Assembly (NCBI GenBank): GCA_048061315.1
Contig: JBGMRJ010000121.1
Location: 1-7,747, forward strand
DNA: 7,747 nucleotides
Source of the DNA: CAYQUC01 sp048061315
GTDB lineage: Bacteria > Pseudomonadota > Gammaproteobacteria > UBA6429 > Thiohalophilaceae
Reading direction: 5' to 3'
Shown: positions 6,397-7,747 of the stretch, in pieces
Numbering within the stretch: position 1 is the stretch's first letter
Layout of the letters: each line of letters begins with the position of its first letter
The notes under the pieces: model-generated
What the model saw: only the letters and a program-made list of their open reading frames with translations
Databases searched by the model: none
Told to the model about the DNA's origin: nothing
Program-made: the position numbers and the translations under genes

Positions 6397-6486
6397 ATGT
6401 TCATGATTAATGACTTAAATAGCCGTCAAAATTTTGATAGAATCGCACAGTATTTTAATTCTACTTTTAGAGATTATAGAATATGA
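6397..6486 (+). CDS. Possible 29-residue small ORF overlapping the TPR start
   Basis: In the 103-base gap an ATG at 6397 opens a 29-codon frame whose TGA (6484-6486) overlaps the ATG of the TPR gene in an ATGA arrangement, as in translationally coupled pairs. The peptide is hydrophilic (INDLNSRQNFDRIAQYF within it) and does not look like the low-complexity read-through expected from AT-rich spacer. Against it, no good Shine-Dalgarno precedes 6397 (only CAGAAA); a second in-frame ATG lies at 6403. It could be a leader peptide, a small product, or chance. Confidence 0.2.
   Translation: MFMINDLNSRQNFDRIAQYFNSTFRDYRI
6426..6437. repeat. 12-bp perfect palindrome upstream of the TPR gene
   Basis: TCAAAATTTTGA is self-complementary over 12 bases, 45 bases before the TPR start. 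A second, shorter palindrome, AACATATGTT, is at 6392-6401. Either could bind a regulator of a promoter inside this gap, where TTGATA (6434-6439) followed by TAATTC (6456-6461, 16-base spacer) is a weak candidate. Palindromes rich in A and T arise readily by chance, so weight is low. Confidence 0.2.
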
Positions 6487-7100
6487 AAAAATCCATAATT
6501 TTATTTAGCATATTATTTTTGCTTAGTTTCTCAGCTTTTTCGAAAGAGTCGTCATTTCGTGAAGCGTTTAAAAATTCATTACAATATGAGCAAAGCCAAA
6601 ACTACAAAGATGCTATTCGGGCTTTAATACCGATATACAAAACCAAGAAAAAATTATATACCATTAATTTAAGAATTGGATGGTTATTCTATTTATCTGG
6701 AAACTACGCTAACAGTATTAAACATTATCAAAAAGCCATTCAACTTGCACCAGAGGCCGTTGAACCATTAATAGGGAAATTATTACCACTACTGGCACAA
6801 CAACAATATAATGAGGTTGAATTAACCGCATATAAAGTATTACGAATTGATAGTCATAATTATTACGCCAACCTAAGGTTAATTGTTGCACTACGATTAC
6901 AGCATAAATATGATCTTGCTCAAAGTGCTATTCAAAAAATGAGAACACTTTACCCAGGTGATATCGTTTTTATCGAACAGGAAGCGCTGGTTTATGAACA
7001 GAATAAAAACTATGCCAAAGCAACCGAGCTTTATGGTAAATTATTAAACCTGGATCCTGAAAATTTAACCGCTAAACGCTATTTGGCTTATCAAAAATAA
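6483..7100 (+). CDS. Secreted or periplasmic tetratricopeptide repeat protein
   Basis: The 205 residues start with a signal peptide (KK, then SIILFSILFLLSFSAFS, cut near Ser20). Helical pairs follow in TPR register: 26-55, with YKDAIRALIPIY; 60-90, a clear TPR with IGWLFYLSGNYANSIKHYQK and AIQLAP; 94-124, degenerate; 127-158, LRLIVALRLQHKYDLAQSAI; and 162-193, ALVYEQNKNYAKATELYGKL then LNLDPEN. TPRs bind other proteins, and an exported one would act as a scaffold in the periplasm or at the outer membrane. The start is supported by TAGAGA (6468-6473) about nine bases before the ATG. It lies 103 bases after the outer-membrane gene, so it may be the operon's last gene or have its own promoter. 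It ends 14 bases from the convergent comM gene. The partner is unknown; it could be the UT-M23 or barrel protein. Confidence 0.82.
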   Translation: MKKSIILFSILFLLSFSAFSKESSFREAFKNSLQYEQSQNYKDAIRALIPIYKTKKKLYTINLRIGWLFYLSGNYANSIKHYQKAIQLAPEAVEPLIGKLLPLLAQQQYNEVELTAYKVLRIDSHNYYANLRLIVALRLQHKYDLAQSAIQKMRTLYPGDIVFIEQEALVYEQNKNYAKATELYGKLLNLDPENLTAKRYLAYQK

Positions 7101-7114
7101 ATAATTAAACACTT

Positions 7115-7747
7115 TTATTTTCGATCAAATTTTCGATAGGTTATTGCTTCGGTGAGATGTTTTGTTTCAATATTCTCTTTCTCATCCAGGTCGGCAATGG
7201 TACGTGCCACTTTTAATATTCGGTGATATGCACGAGCCGATAGACCTAATGCCTCAATTGCTTCCTCGAGTAAACTGGAATCTGCTTTTTTCAAAGCACA
7301 CCATTTTGTAATTTGCTTGACAGTTAATTGGTTATTGGGTGTTGGAGCGCGTTTAAGCTGAATGACGCGTGCATTGTTAACTCGAATACGTATCTCACTA
7401 CTGGTTACATCGTTATTCCGAGATTTTTCTGTTAGTAATTGCGTTGCGATATTGGGTACTTCAACGTGCATATCGATGCGGTCTAATAATGGTCCTGATA
7501 TTTTAGATCGATAGCGTTCTATTTGTTCTGAAGTGCAGACACATCGATTATCAGTATGACCAAGATAACCACAGGGGCAGGGATTCATTGCGGCTATTAA
7601 TTGAAAACGAGCTGGGAAATCGGCTTGCCGCGCTGCACGTGATATCGTAATTCTACCGGACTCTAGTGGCTCACGTAATACTTCCAATACTTTTCGATCA
7701 AACTCAGGTAATTCATCTAAAAACATAACACCATTGTGAGCTAATGA
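7115..7747 (-). CDS. comM: ComM/YifB family Mg-chelatase-like AAA+ ATPase, C-terminal part (cut by window edge)
   Basis: The frame is open from the right edge (SLAHNGV precedes the first internal Met) to a stop at 7115-7117, giving 210 residues of a protein usually about 500 long. The internal Met at 7726 is not the start, because family-typical sequence continues upstream of it. Visible are the Walker B segment GVMFLDELPEF, FQLIAAMNPCPCGYLGH with a Cys cluster continuing to CVC, and the ISGPLLDRIDMHVEVP sensor/arginine region. The C-terminal Mg-chelatase helical domain follows, containing ALGLSARAYHRILKVARTIADL. In Vibrio, ComM is a hexameric helicase that promotes branch migration of incoming DNA during natural transformation; many non-competent bacteria also carry it. 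It lies convergent to the TPR gene and is a housekeeping neighbour, not part of the operon. No terminator hairpin is obvious in the 14-base gap. Confidence 0.95.
   Translation of the reverse strand, partial: SLAHNGVMFLDELPEFDRKVLEVLREPLESGRITISRAARQADFPARFQLIAAMNPCPCGYLGHTDNRCVCTSEQIERYRSKISGPLLDRIDMHVEVPNIATQLLTEKSRNNDVTSSEIRIRVNNARVIQLKRAPTPNNQLTVKQITKWCALKKADSSLLEEAIEALGLSARAYHRILKVARTIADLDEKENIETKHLTEAITYRKFDRK

Noticed and set aside
7101..7150. Bidirectional terminator between the TPR gene and comM
   Set aside because: The short AT-rich gap has no convincing GC stem followed by a T-run; the TTTTCGAT repeats here are inside the comM coding region.

Overview
This is an AT-rich window with the gene content of a Gram-negative bacterium, most likely a gammaproteobacterium. 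The basis is a ComM/YifB ATPase gene, two predicted outer-membrane or exported beta proteins, and Shine-Dalgarno-led genes packed in short-gap operons. I cannot name the genus from sequence alone.

Layout. Positions 1-246 hold the 5' end of a minus-strand gene for an exported, probably outer-membrane beta-barrel protein, cut by the window edge. Positions 247-723 are a very AT-rich divergent intergenic region with no convincing gene. It contains a perfect 8-bp inverted repeat and possible promoter elements. A plus-strand run of six genes follows: a PqqD-like small protein (724-984), an ATP-grasp ligase (998-2038), a fold-type III PLP-dependent decarboxylase (2035-3399), a urea-transporter-like membrane domain fused to an M23 metallopeptidase domain (3474-5570), a predicted exported beta-rich protein (5570-6379) and a secreted TPR protein (6483-7100). 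The 3' part of comM/yifB converges on this run from the right edge (7115-7747, minus strand).

How the genes may work together. The first three genes look like one translational unit: a 13-base gap, then an ATGA overlap. Together they encode a possible substrate-recognition protein (PqqD fold), an ATP-dependent carboxylate-amine (or similar) ligase and an amino-acid decarboxylase. This looks like a small biosynthetic cassette that builds and decarboxylates an amino-acid-like or peptide-like product. There is no radical SAM enzyme, NIS synthetase, PQQ gene or obvious precursor peptide in the window, so it matches no pathway I recognise. The next two genes are coupled by a one-base TAGTG overlap and are envelope-directed: a channel/peptidase fusion and a predicted outer-membrane protein. 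The TPR gene has its own 103-base leader. A reasonable inference is a pathway that makes a small molecule in the cytoplasm and moves it, or acts with it, at the envelope. Substrate and product are unknown.

Most notable points: the PqqD/ATP-grasp/decarboxylase trio without usual partners; the UT-M23 fusion and its topology problem; loss of DAP/ornithine-type specificity residues in the decarboxylase; and several perfect inverted repeats at gene boundaries.
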